Source: Myxococcales bacterium
Lineage (GTDB): Bacteria; Myxococcota_A; Polyangia; Haliangiales; Haliangiaceae
Assembly: GCA_016717005.1 (NCBI GenBank)
Contig: JADJUF010000039.1
Span: 310,001 to 374,000, forward strand
DNA length: 64,000 bases
Reading direction: 5' to 3'
The number at the start of each line of letters is the position of its first letter. Position 1 is the first letter of the stretch. The notes under the pieces were generated by a model. That model had not been told where the DNA came from. It worked only from the letters and a program-made list of their open reading frames with translations, and searched no databases. Shown here one piece after another: positions 44,435-51,792 of this stretch. The position numbers and the translations under genes are program-made.

Positions 44435-45400
44435 CTAGAGGCAGCCCGCGGGCTTGGGCAGGCCGGCGACCTTGGCGATCGTGCGCCCCGGCGCCCGCGG
44501 GAACAGGGTGTAGAGATCCTTGGTCGTCACGCTGGCCACCTGGGTCAGCCGCCGGATGTTCGGCGACGCGCCGGTGGCCGCGAAGTCAGCGCGGGCGGCG
44601 TCGATCACCGCCCAGTGGGCGTCGGTCAGCGCGACGCGCTCGGCGCTGGCGATCGCGGCCGCGAGCGCCCGGGTCCAGGCCGCGGCGTCGACCAGGTTGC
44701 CGTCGGCGGTGACCTCGACGCCGTCGACGACGCCGGCCGCGACCGCGGGCTTGCTCGACGGCGCCGCGCACGCCGGAGCCGCCGGGGCCGGCCGGACGGT
44801 CGGGGGCGACGGCAGCGCCCGGGGCGGCGCGGTCCGCTCGGTGCCGAGCGCTCGGTTCTTGCGCCGGGGCCCGAGGATCTCGGCCAGCTTGGCCTGCTTG
44901 TCATCGGTCTGTTGCTGCTTGGCCGCCATGGCGTTGACGCCGTGGCCGACCCGACGCAGCACCTCCATCATCACCGCCATGCCGCGCTGGACGTCCTCGT
45001 CCTTGGTCGCGCGCATCATGCCGAACAGCCCCAGCGGCTTGGTCGCCTCGGCGCTGTGGATGGCGTCGCCGGCGTCGGCCGCGACCCGCAGCACGTCGGG
45101 CTGGGTCAGCGACCGCACGGTCTCGAGGATCACGACCACGGCCTCGCCGAGCTGGCGCACGTCCGCGGCCGAGAAGTGCTCGACCACGCGCTGGCCGATG
45201 CCGCCGAGCTCGCGCACGAACGCCAGCGTGCCGTCCTGCTCGAGCCGGTCGAGCCGGGCGATCGCCGCGGTCATCGCGACCCGGCCGATCGGCACCAGCT
45301 CGTCGTAGAGTTCGGCCCGTCGGCGCTCACGCTCGACCAGGAACTCGACCTGCGCGGTGAGCGCGTCGAGCCGGGCCGTGATGGTCTGGAGTTCAGTCAT
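44435..45400 (-). CDS. DUF1641-DsrC/TusE fusion protein
   Basis: A 321-residue protein with three parts. Residues 1-175 form a DUF1641-type helical region (FVRELGGIGQRVVEHF, GLFGMMRATKDEDVQRGM). Residues 180-220 are a Pro/Ala linker. Residues 222-321 form a DsrC/TusE domain (VDGVEVTADGNLVDAAAWTRAL, LTDAHWAVIDAARADF, SPNIRRL, LFP, KVAGLPKPAGCL). The penultimate Cys320 matches the sulfur-carrying CysA of DsrC. The second Cys, about 11 residues earlier in true DsrC, is Ala here, so it should behave as a one-cysteine (TusE-like) carrier. The start has a GGAGG site, 10 bp after the SQR-like gene. Fusion of these two families in one chain is not one I know. Confidence 0.85.
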   Translation of the reverse strand: MTELQTITARLDALTAQVEFLVERERRRAELYDELVPIGRVAMTAAIARLDRLEQDGTLAFVRELGGIGQRVVEHFSAADVRQLGEAVVVILETVRSLTQPDVLRVAADAGDAIHSAEATKPLGLFGMMRATKDEDVQRGMAVMMEVLRRVGHGVNAMAAKQQQTDDKQAKLAEILGPRRKNRALGTERTAPPRALPSPPTVRPAPAAPACAAPSSKPAVAAGVVDGVEVTADGNLVDAAAWTRALAAAIASAERVALTDAHWAVIDAARADFAATGASPNIRRLTQVASVTTKDLYTLFPRAPGRTIAKVAGLPKPAGCL

Positions 45401-45410
45401 ACGTCCTCCG

Positions 45411-46640
45411 TCACGCGGCCTGCTTGCCGGCCATGGTCATGCGGTGCTCGAGGGGCAGCTCCTTGCCGGTCAGGAGCAGGTTCCAGTAGATCCACTTGAA
45501 GGCCAGCTTGCCCCAGTGGTTGACCTCGCTCTCCCCCAGCAGCGTGAACGGCCCGATGCCGGGCAGCGGGAACTTCCCCGGCAGCGGCTCGGTCGTGTAG
45601 TTGAAGTCGATCAGCATGGCCTTGCCGTAGCCGGTCTCGATGAAGCAGTTGGCGTGGCCGTCGAAGTCCGGCACCGGCGGCCGGCCGTCGATCGCGCGCA
45701 GCAGGTTGTCGACCAGCACGTCGGCCTGGAAGTGCGCGACCGCGCCGGCCTTCGACGACGGCAGATCGGTCGCGTCGCCCAGCACGAACGTGCGGTCGTG
45801 GTCGCGCGCGGCCAGCGTGTGCTTGTCGGTCGGGACCCAGCCGCTGCCGTCGCCCAGCCCCGAGGCCGAGATCACCTCGGCGCCGCCGTGCTGCGGGATC
45901 GTCACCAGCAGGTCGTAGGGCTCCTCGCGGCCGTCGTAGGCCTTGAGCACGCGGCGCGCGCCGTCGACCTCGGCGGTCGCGAAGTCGCCGGTCACGCCGA
46001 TGCCGCGCCGGGCCAGCATGCCGCCCAGGTGGGCCGAGGCCACCGGCTTGGTGAACGCGCCCTCGAGCGGCGTCGCGTAGACGATCTCGACCTTGTCGCG
46101 CAGGCCGCGCTCGGTGAAGAACGCCTCGGCCAGGAACAGGAACTCGAGCGGCGCCACCGGGCACTTGATCGGCATCTCGACCACGTTGAGCACCAGCCGC
46201 CCGCCGGTGAAGCGCTCGAGCGCGCCGCGCAGGCCGCGCGCGCCCTCGGTGGTGTAGAAGTCGAACGCCGACTCGCCCCAGCCGACCCCGGTGAGCCCGG
46301 GCGTGGCCTCGGGCAGGATCCGGCTGCCGGTGGCGACGATCAAGAAGTCGTAGGCCACGGCCTCGCCGTCGGCCAGGCGGACCTTGCGCTCGTCGGGCAG
46401 CACCCGATCGATCCCGACCAGGCGCAGGTCGACCCGGGCGTCGAGGGTCCGACGCCGCGACTTGCTGAGCTCGTCGTCGCGGTACATCCCGAACGGGATG
46501 AACAGGAGCCCGGGCTGGTAGACGTGCTCGTCGTCGCGGTCGATGACGGTGACGTGCCAGCTCGGCGGCAGCACGCGGACCAACCGGTTGGCCATCATGG
46601 TGCCGGCGGTGCCCGCACCCAGGATCACGATGCGCTTCAT
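45411..46640 (-). CDS. Sulfide:quinone oxidoreductase-like flavoprotein
   Basis: A 409-residue FAD enzyme that should oxidise sulfide, or another sulfur donor, and pass electrons to quinone at the membrane. It has GAGTAGTMMANRL (FAD Rossmann), VYQPGLLFIPFG, the ATG motif VATGS, and LGDATDL. Candidate redox cysteines are in MPIKCPVAPLEF and ANCFIETGYG, the positions used by SQR. The C-terminal amphipathic segment (KLAFKWIYWNLLL) fits membrane binding. It is the first gene of the operon SQR-like, DUF1641-DsrC, DsrE; together these suggest persulfide handling. The ATG at 46640 has a GGAG site. Confidence 0.9.
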   Translation of the reverse strand: MKRIVILGAGTAGTMMANRLVRVLPPSWHVTVIDRDDEHVYQPGLLFIPFGMYRDDELSKSRRRTLDARVDLRLVGIDRVLPDERKVRLADGEAVAYDFLIVATGSRILPEATPGLTGVGWGESAFDFYTTEGARGLRGALERFTGGRLVLNVVEMPIKCPVAPLEFLFLAEAFFTERGLRDKVEIVYATPLEGAFTKPVASAHLGGMLARRGIGVTGDFATAEVDGARRVLKAYDGREEPYDLLVTIPQHGGAEVISASGLGDGSGWVPTDKHTLAARDHDRTFVLGDATDLPSSKAGAVAHFQADVLVDNLLRAIDGRPPVPDFDGHANCFIETGYGKAMLIDFNYTTEPLPGKFPLPGIGPFTLLGESEVNHWGKLAFKWIYWNLLLTGKELPLEHRMTMAGKQAA

Positions 46641-46936
46641 GGGGACTCCGCCTCGGATGGGGCGAGGCAGCCAGGCCCAGTTTCAAGCCGCGTGCCACGC
46701 GCGCGGCCGCGCGTACGGCGCGTGTGTGCAACCCGGACGGCGCGCCTGCGGCCTGGTACGCGCAACTCGTGCGGCGCGCGGCGCTCAGACCGCACCTCGT
46801 GCACGCGCCCGCGCGGTGACCGCACGCGCCCGATCCCTGAGGCCATCTCGGCGGACGCCCGCGACCTTGGCTTACATGCATTACTTGCGCGAATCAGCCC
46901 CGAGCGCGGCCCGTCGCCGTTGCTAGGCTCCGGCCC
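46641..46936. other. Divergent regulatory gap, sulfur operon / nitronate monooxygenase
   Basis: A 296-bp gap. It holds a GC palindrome near 46700 and an AT-richer patch at 46865-46895 containing the ATGCAT palindrome (46876-46881) flanked by CTTAC and TACTT. That patch is a plausible site for a sulfide or redox repressor or for the operon promoter. No gene or riboswitch is recognised. Confidence 0.35.
46924..46929 (+). promoter_or_regulatory. Putative -10 box TAGGCT
   Basis: TAGGCT, 7 nt before ATG 46937 of the nitronate monooxygenase gene. Confidence 0.5.
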
Positions 46937-47926
46937 ATGTCGCTCGAGACCGCCTTCACGCGCCACGCCGGCATCGAGGTGCCGCTCATCTGCGGCGCGA
47001 TGTACCCGTGCAGCAACCCCGAGCTGATCGCCGCGGTGTCCGCCGCGGGCGGGCTCGGCATCATCCAGCCGATCTCGATGACGTTCGTGCACAAGCGCGA
47101 CCTGCGCGAGGGCATCCGCTGGATCCGGGCCCAGACCGACAAGCCGATCGGCTTCAACGCGATCGTCGAGAAGTCGTCGAAGGTCTACGAGGACCGCATG
47201 CGGCGCTGGATCGACGTCGCGCTCGAGGAGGGCGTGCGGTTCTTCGTCACCGCGCTCGGCGATCCGCGCTGGGTGGTCGAGAAGGTCCACGCGGTCGGCG
47301 GCGTCGTCTACCACGACGTGACCGAGCGCAAGTGGGCCGACCGCGCGCTCGCCGGCGGCGTCGACGGCCTGATCTGCGTCACCCGCGACGCCGGCGGACA
47401 CGCCGGCAACCGCTCGCCCGAGCAGCTCTGGGCCGAGCTCGGAGATCTGGGCGTGCCGCTGGTCTGCGCCGGCGGCGTCGGCGACGAGGCCGCGTTCGTG
47501 CGCGCGCTCGACCTCGGCTTCGCCGGCGCCCAGCTCGGCACCCGCTTCATCGCGACCACCGAGTGCACCGCCCACGCCGACTACAAGCAGGCGATCGTGC
47601 GGGCCCGGCCCGAGGACATCGTGCTGAGCGAGCGCATCTCGGGCGTGCCGGTCGCGGTGATCAAGACGCCGTACATCGACAAGGTCGGCACCCAGGCCAG
47701 CTTCCTGATGAAGCGCGCGCTCCGCCACCCGCGCCTCAAGCACTACGCGCGCATGTACTACAGCGTGAAGAGCATCTTCGAGCTGCGCCGCGCCTCGCTG
47801 CAGGGCGTCAGCTACAAGGACTTCTTCCAGGCCGGCAAGAGCGTCGGCGGCATCACCGCCATCGAGCCCGCCGGCGAGATCGTCCGCCGCTTCGCCGCCG
47901 CCGCCGCCGCCCGCCAGGCCGCGTAG
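46937..47926 (+). CDS. Nitronate monooxygenase family FMN enzyme
   Basis: A 329-residue TIM-barrel flavoprotein of the NMO/2-nitropropane dioxygenase and enoyl-reductase-like family. It shows PLICGAMYPCSNPELIAAVS at the N-terminus, AGGLGIIQP, a GGHAGNR phosphate-binding loop, VPLVCAGGVGDEA, and GAQLGTRFIATTE. The classical NMO general-base His is not obvious, so it may be a related oxidoreductase. The C-terminal helices (YYSVKSIFELRRASLQG) are longer than in short NMOs. It is divergent from the sulfur operon, which may reflect shared regulation. Confidence 0.88.
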   Translation: MSLETAFTRHAGIEVPLICGAMYPCSNPELIAAVSAAGGLGIIQPISMTFVHKRDLREGIRWIRAQTDKPIGFNAIVEKSSKVYEDRMRRWIDVALEEGVRFFVTALGDPRWVVEKVHAVGGVVYHDVTERKWADRALAGGVDGLICVTRDAGGHAGNRSPEQLWAELGDLGVPLVCAGGVGDEAAFVRALDLGFAGAQLGTRFIATTECTAHADYKQAIVRARPEDIVLSERISGVPVAVIKTPYIDKVGTQASFLMKRALRHPRLKHYARMYYSVKSIFELRRASLQGVSYKDFFQAGKSVGGITAIEPAGEIVRRFAAAAAARQAA

Positions 47927-48181
47927 CGAGCGCCGTCGCCGGCGCCGCCAGCCCGCGGAGCGACCTGATCTCCAACAGGCCAAGGCCGCCGCTGCGCCGT
48001 TCGTCCCACCTGGCTGGGTGAGGATTGGCGAAAATAGCGCAGAAACGAACACACCGGCGGCATCGTGTGGAACCGCACGGAATCCAAGACGATGGGAGGT
48101 GGCGCTGCGCAAGGGCGTGCAGCGCGAGGGTTATCGGGGCGACTCAGGAGCTACCCGGGGAGTTCGGGAGACCCGGGCGGA

Positions 48182-48209
48182 GGAAGCAGGAAGCAAGAAG
48201 CAAGAAGCA
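48182..48209 (+). repeat. Four tandem heptamers (GGAAGCA/AGAAGCA)
   Basis: Two GGAAGCA followed by two AGAAGCA units, a purine-rich microsatellite upstream of the hypothetical gene at 48249. Confidence 0.8.
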
Positions 48210-48236
48210 GAGGCTGTCGCCGAACCGATCTAGACG

Positions 48237-48242
48237 TAGAAT
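48237..48242 (+). promoter_or_regulatory. Putative -10 box TAGAAT
   Basis: TAGAAT, 6 nt before ATG 48249. The accessory region uses the same promoter layout as the host genes. Confidence 0.5.
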
Positions 48243-48248
48243 CCTGCG

Positions 48249-49043
48249 ATGACGGATGGACCAGACACGCGCTCGGAACTGACGATCACGCTACCAGGCG
48301 TCACGCGCGCCGGCGCCAAGGCCATCGTCGACAAAGTCCCAGTCCTCGGCACCATCATCAAAGTGCTCCGCGACTCCGAAGCCAATATCCGGGAACACCG
48401 ACGAGAACGCTGGGCCCAATGGCTCGTCGGTAGCGACAGCGAGGCTGAGACGTTCGCGGCCGACCTCGAGAAGGCACTCGGAGGAGACCACGGGATGCTC
48501 GTTCGCGAAGCGGTGAATGAAAGCGTCCGTGCGGCACTCGAAGCGGTCGATGAGATCGTGGTGCCGAGCCTCGCGCTACTGACGCGACGCTATCTCAAGA
48601 CCAGAACCCCAGATCGGCGCACCTACCGCGAACTGATCAACATCCTGCGCGCCCTCGATGAAGCTGAGTTCTGCGCGCTACGGCGAGCGATCCACAGGCT
48701 CGGCTGGACCGAAGGCGATCCCCTGACTACCGTGATCATGATGGATTCGGGCGCCGCCGAAGTCGCAGAGGCGATCAGGGAAGGAAACGCAGGACCAGAC
48801 ACGACCGAGGTCTGGAACTGGTACACGACGAACAGGCCAAAGACGCGACTGATTCTCGGCGAACTCGCGCCGCGCATCGTCGCTGCGCTTGAGCCTCTTC
48901 AAGGCGGTTTCTACGCGATCTATCGAGAGCCGCAACGCGGTCGGCACAAGCCTCGGTTCCCGAGAGCTTTAGTTCAGCTGATGGTGGATATCCTGCCGGA
49001 ACCGCCGGAACCACCAGCCAGCGACGCACGCGGGGACATCTAA
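48249..49043 (+). CDS. Hypothetical protein of the accessory region
   Basis: A 264-residue protein not recognised by family. It starts with a short beta/Pro segment (ELTITLPGVTRAGAKAIVDKVPVLGTIIKVL), continues as charged helices (RRERWAQWLVGSDSEAETFAADLEKAL), and ends in a Pro-rich tail. There is no signal peptide and no membrane helix except a weak hydrophobic stretch near residue 30. Codon use is clearly less GC-biased than its neighbours (for example CTA, TTA-free but many A/T third bases). Its neighbour pair is a toxin/immunity candidate, so a role in the same system is possible. Confidence 0.7.
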   Translation: MTDGPDTRSELTITLPGVTRAGAKAIVDKVPVLGTIIKVLRDSEANIREHRRERWAQWLVGSDSEAETFAADLEKALGGDHGMLVREAVNESVRAALEAVDEIVVPSLALLTRRYLKTRTPDRRTYRELINILRALDEAEFCALRRAIHRLGWTEGDPLTTVIMMDSGAAEVAEAIREGNAGPDTTEVWNWYTTNRPKTRLILGELAPRIVAALEPLQGGFYAIYREPQRGRHKPRFPRALVQLMVDILPEPPEPPASDARGDI

Positions 49044-49394
49044 GGTAGCTCGGGTGCACCTCCTTGGAGCGCCCGGATCGGTGGCAGGCCAAGATCGCCG
49101 AGGCCACGCGACGGGAGTCAGCGGAGTCAGCGAGGTCTTCCTTGGCATTCACGTTCGGCTCAGGCCTCGCTCGACGCTGCGATACCGTCCCTGGGCGTTC
49201 CGCGCCCGCAGGGCACCCCACCGGGGTGAACACCGATGACTCAGTGCCGCGAATTGGCGCGCGCCGGTTCATCCTGAAGAGGCGATTCCCCCTGAATTTG
49301 AAGTCCGTGCGCGCCACTGGCTGACGCGCTCGCAATACCCGGACGCCTCGGCGACGCCGAAGAAGAGACTGAGCCAGCGTGGTAGCATGATCAG
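49044..49394. other. Gene-free stretch, possible dispersed element
   Basis: A 351-bp gap with a CACCCC-ACC-GGGGTG hairpin (49214-49228) and a short GAGTCAGCG direct repeat near 49120. Open frames on both strands lack ribosome sites or family similarity. I see no supported gene. Confidence 0.45.
49383..49388 (+). promoter_or_regulatory. Putative -10 box TAGCAT
   Basis: TAGCAT, 6 nt before ATG 49395 of the candidate secreted nuclease gene. Confidence 0.5.
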
Positions 49395-50924
49395 ATGCGG
49401 AAGATGGCGCTCGGGAGTTTCGTGGTGCTGGGTGCGTTGATTGGCGGCATCGCCATCGCCGACGAGGACGGCAACGAGGGCAGGCGCAAGGAACTGATCG
49501 AGGACATCGACGAGGCAGTTGAGGACGCCGGCGACAAGCTATCCGGGTTCGAGTCGGACAGCGACGACAGCGACCTGCGGGATGCGCTGTCGTACATCAG
49601 CACGGTCGACTCGCTGGTCGACAAACTCGACGACGTCAAGGGCGGCGACTCCAAGGCCAACGATATCGTGTCGCGCTACCCCCGCTACATCAGCGACTTC
49701 CGCCAGGCGGCGCAGCACCTGGGCAAACTCAAGCAGGGACAGCGATTGGCTGATAGCGCCGGCGACAGGTGTACCAACGACGAGGCGAATTTGCAGACGC
49801 TGATCCGCAACTACGTCGCCAAGCCCGAGGACTACGACGAGGCCAGAACCAAGCTACCGGAGAAGGCCAACGAGTACCAGAAGGTGTGGCAACCGCTGAT
49901 GGAGACGTGGAAGCGCAACGACAGCGAGATGGCAAACTATGCCTCGTACGCGCGGTTCTCGGTCAGCGACGGCGAGTGGTCGGAATTGTCGTCGAACATG
50001 TCCTCGGCAATCAATAGCATTCACAACTACTGGCGCGAGCGCTATGCCGCCGCTGAGAGGGCGTGCCCGCGGCTAACGCTGGGCGAGAAGCACCCCGACG
50101 TCGAGAAGGCTCTCGACGACATGAAGAAGTACACGATGTCGACGAAGGACACGGTCACCCAGCTCAAGAGAGACTACAACGCTTGGCTCAGGGAGGCGCG
50201 CAAGGTGCGCGAACTATCGAGCACAACGCGTGACGAGATCCGCAAGGCGATCTGCGAGTCCGGAGAGTATACCGTTAGGCAGAAGGTCGCCGAAGTAGCA
50301 GACAAGTGGGCGCGCGACATCGCCGGCGCGCACGGCACCCTTCTCGGTCAAGGCGATCGACTGCGCGATCGATCCAACGAGGACAAGCTCAAGAAGTATA
50401 AGGGTTCGAAGGAGGTCCGCGACGGCGTCACTAAGCAGATCGAGATCCTTGAGAAGCTAAAGAACTACGAACTGCTCGGCGCCAACAACCCAAGGGTCAA
50501 GGCCCGTCTGGACTGGGGCAACAAGCGCCACGACGAGATCGCGAACGGGATCGGCTGCCAGTACAAAGAAGTGAAGGTCGAGTACTGCAACAATGCAATC
50601 CGTCCGGGCTCCGGCTGTCGCGCCGATTGCGTAGTGGTTTCAGGCAGCACCTGCCGCGTCGTCGAGGTCAAGCCCGATAGCGCCGGCGGCAAGGATGAGG
50701 GACCGCGGCAGGTCGAGGCCTACATGAGAGGCTTCGAGGAGTGGTTCATCCGCGACCGCAAGGGGCTGTTCGAGAGCTATCCCGCGATGAAACCCTGTGC
50801 GCCCGACGACAAGCTGCGCATCGCTACCGACGTAGTGTACTATGAGTTCTGCTCGGGCACGGTGAAGGACGAGTTCGGCGAGAAGATCGATGAGCTATCG
50901 TCTGACGTCTCGGAGAGCGAATGA
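49395..50924 (+). CDS. Secreted protein with C-terminal PD-(D/E)XK nuclease-like domain (candidate toxin)
   Basis: A 509-residue protein with a signal peptide (hydrophobic core SFVVLGALIGGIAIA, cleavage near residue 22). It has a long charged helical middle (about 25-380) with no glycan or adhesin repeats, and a Cys-rich C-terminal domain (about 385-509). In that domain D411, E424-V-K426 and Q439-x3-Y443 follow the PD-(D/E)XK nuclease order (D-x12-ExK, then QxxxY) found in many polymorphic toxins. At least seven Cys in this part suggest disulfides outside the cytoplasm. It overlaps by 4 bp (ATGA) a gene resembling an immunity protein. Toxin activity is inferred, not shown. Codon use is unlike host genes. 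Confidence 0.75.
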   Translation: MRKMALGSFVVLGALIGGIAIADEDGNEGRRKELIEDIDEAVEDAGDKLSGFESDSDDSDLRDALSYISTVDSLVDKLDDVKGGDSKANDIVSRYPRYISDFRQAAQHLGKLKQGQRLADSAGDRCTNDEANLQTLIRNYVAKPEDYDEARTKLPEKANEYQKVWQPLMETWKRNDSEMANYASYARFSVSDGEWSELSSNMSSAINSIHNYWRERYAAAERACPRLTLGEKHPDVEKALDDMKKYTMSTKDTVTQLKRDYNAWLREARKVRELSSTTRDEIRKAICESGEYTVRQKVAEVADKWARDIAGAHGTLLGQGDRLRDRSNEDKLKKYKGSKEVRDGVTKQIEILEKLKNYELLGANNPRVKARLDWGNKRHDEIANGIGCQYKEVKVEYCNNAIRPGSGCRADCVVVSGSTCRVVEVKPDSAGGKDEGPRQVEAYMRGFEEWFIRDRKGLFESYPAMKPCAPDDKLRIATDVVYYEFCSGTVKDEFGEKIDELSSDVSESE

Positions 50925-51748
50925 CGCAGATCGCGCTCGGCTACTACGCGGTCCACAAGATCGCGATCCACCGATCGGACGCCCTGGTCGAGCGCGTCGC
51001 GCGGCTGCTCACCGACGAGCGGTGGCCGTGGCGGCCATCGCTGGTGCGGTCCACCCAGTTTCCAGGCCGGTCGCTGTATCGATGGCCCAAGGGCCGGATT
51101 CCGGCCAGCGAGCGCTTCGCGGTAGTGCGCGACCTGCTGCGGTCACCGGAGACCATGGGCGCCAACCTGGTGGCGAGCGACCAGCATCGTAGCAACCACA
51201 CATGGTTCCACGTCGACTCCGGCCAGGATGGCCAACCGGGCACCAGCCGGCTCGCCTACCCGTTCGAGGCCCGGGCGCTGTGCCTCGTCGACGGTGAGAG
51301 GATCGGCGCGTGGGTCGACCTGATGCATGAGCTGAGCGAGGCCATCGAGACACCGAATGCGGTCATTCTCGCCAGCGACAACGAATCATCGCTCGCGTCG
51401 CTGCTGTATCACACCGGTGGTGGGCCCTTCCCGAAGGGACAGCACCGCGACGTGCCGCGGTACGAGATCCATCGCGTCAATATGGCCCGCGAGTGGCTCG
51501 GCAGCCGCTTCACCCGTCCGCCGGGCTGGGGGACGTACCTGGCGCCCGAGCACCTGGCGACGATCGGCGGGCGCGAGCGCGTCGCAGAGGTCGTGGCACC
51601 GCCGATCATGCGTGACGTCGGACGGCTGCTGTACGTCCAGCTGTCGGAGCGGGCCGAGGACGCGCTGGCGCCCGAGCCCCTGGCCCGCAAGCGCGCCTTC
51701 TGGGAGCTGCTCGCGCCGGTCACGGTCCCACACCAGGCCATCGGCTGA
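50921..51748 (+). CDS. Candidate immunity protein (DUF3396/Imm52-like)
   Basis: A 275-residue soluble protein whose ATG lies inside the stop of the secreted nuclease candidate (ATGA), the usual layout for an immunity gene translated with its toxin. The C-terminal half carries PGWGTYLAPEHLATIGG and a following RRAFWELL-like region, reminiscent of DUF3396/Imm52 immunity families. The match is by eye and moderate. There is no signal peptide, so it would protect from within. The base composition is intermediate, closer to the host than the toxin gene. Confidence 0.65.
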   Translation: MTQIALGYYAVHKIAIHRSDALVERVARLLTDERWPWRPSLVRSTQFPGRSLYRWPKGRIPASERFAVVRDLLRSPETMGANLVASDQHRSNHTWFHVDSGQDGQPGTSRLAYPFEARALCLVDGERIGAWVDLMHELSEAIETPNAVILASDNESSLASLLYHTGGGPFPKGQHRDVPRYEIHRVNMAREWLGSRFTRPPGWGTYLAPEHLATIGGRERVAEVVAPPIMRDVGRLLYVQLSERAEDALAPEPLARKRAFWELLAPVTVPHQAIG

Positions 51749-51792
51749 GCGCGATCAGTCCAGCCGCCGGCGCCGCCCGCGAGGCCGCAGAG

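Larger units (their letters stand above)
47927..48248. other. Low-GC gap at the left edge of an accessory region
   Basis: A 322-bp gene-free stretch where base composition drops. It contains a heptanucleotide tandem repeat at 48182-48209 and short out-of-frame ORFs that have no start context. It marks the boundary between host-style genes and the 48,249-51,748 accessory genes. No tRNA, att repeat or integrase is seen. Confidence 0.5.

Noticed and set aside
49064..49324. An 87-codon plus-strand ORF in the accessory gap
   Set aside because: It has no ribosome site or -10 box, an odd codon pattern, no family similarity, and the opposite frame is equally open.
47927..51792. A complete genomic island with integrase and attachment sites
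   Set aside because: Composition differs, but I found no integrase, transposase, tRNA or flanking direct repeats. It is described only as an accessory region.
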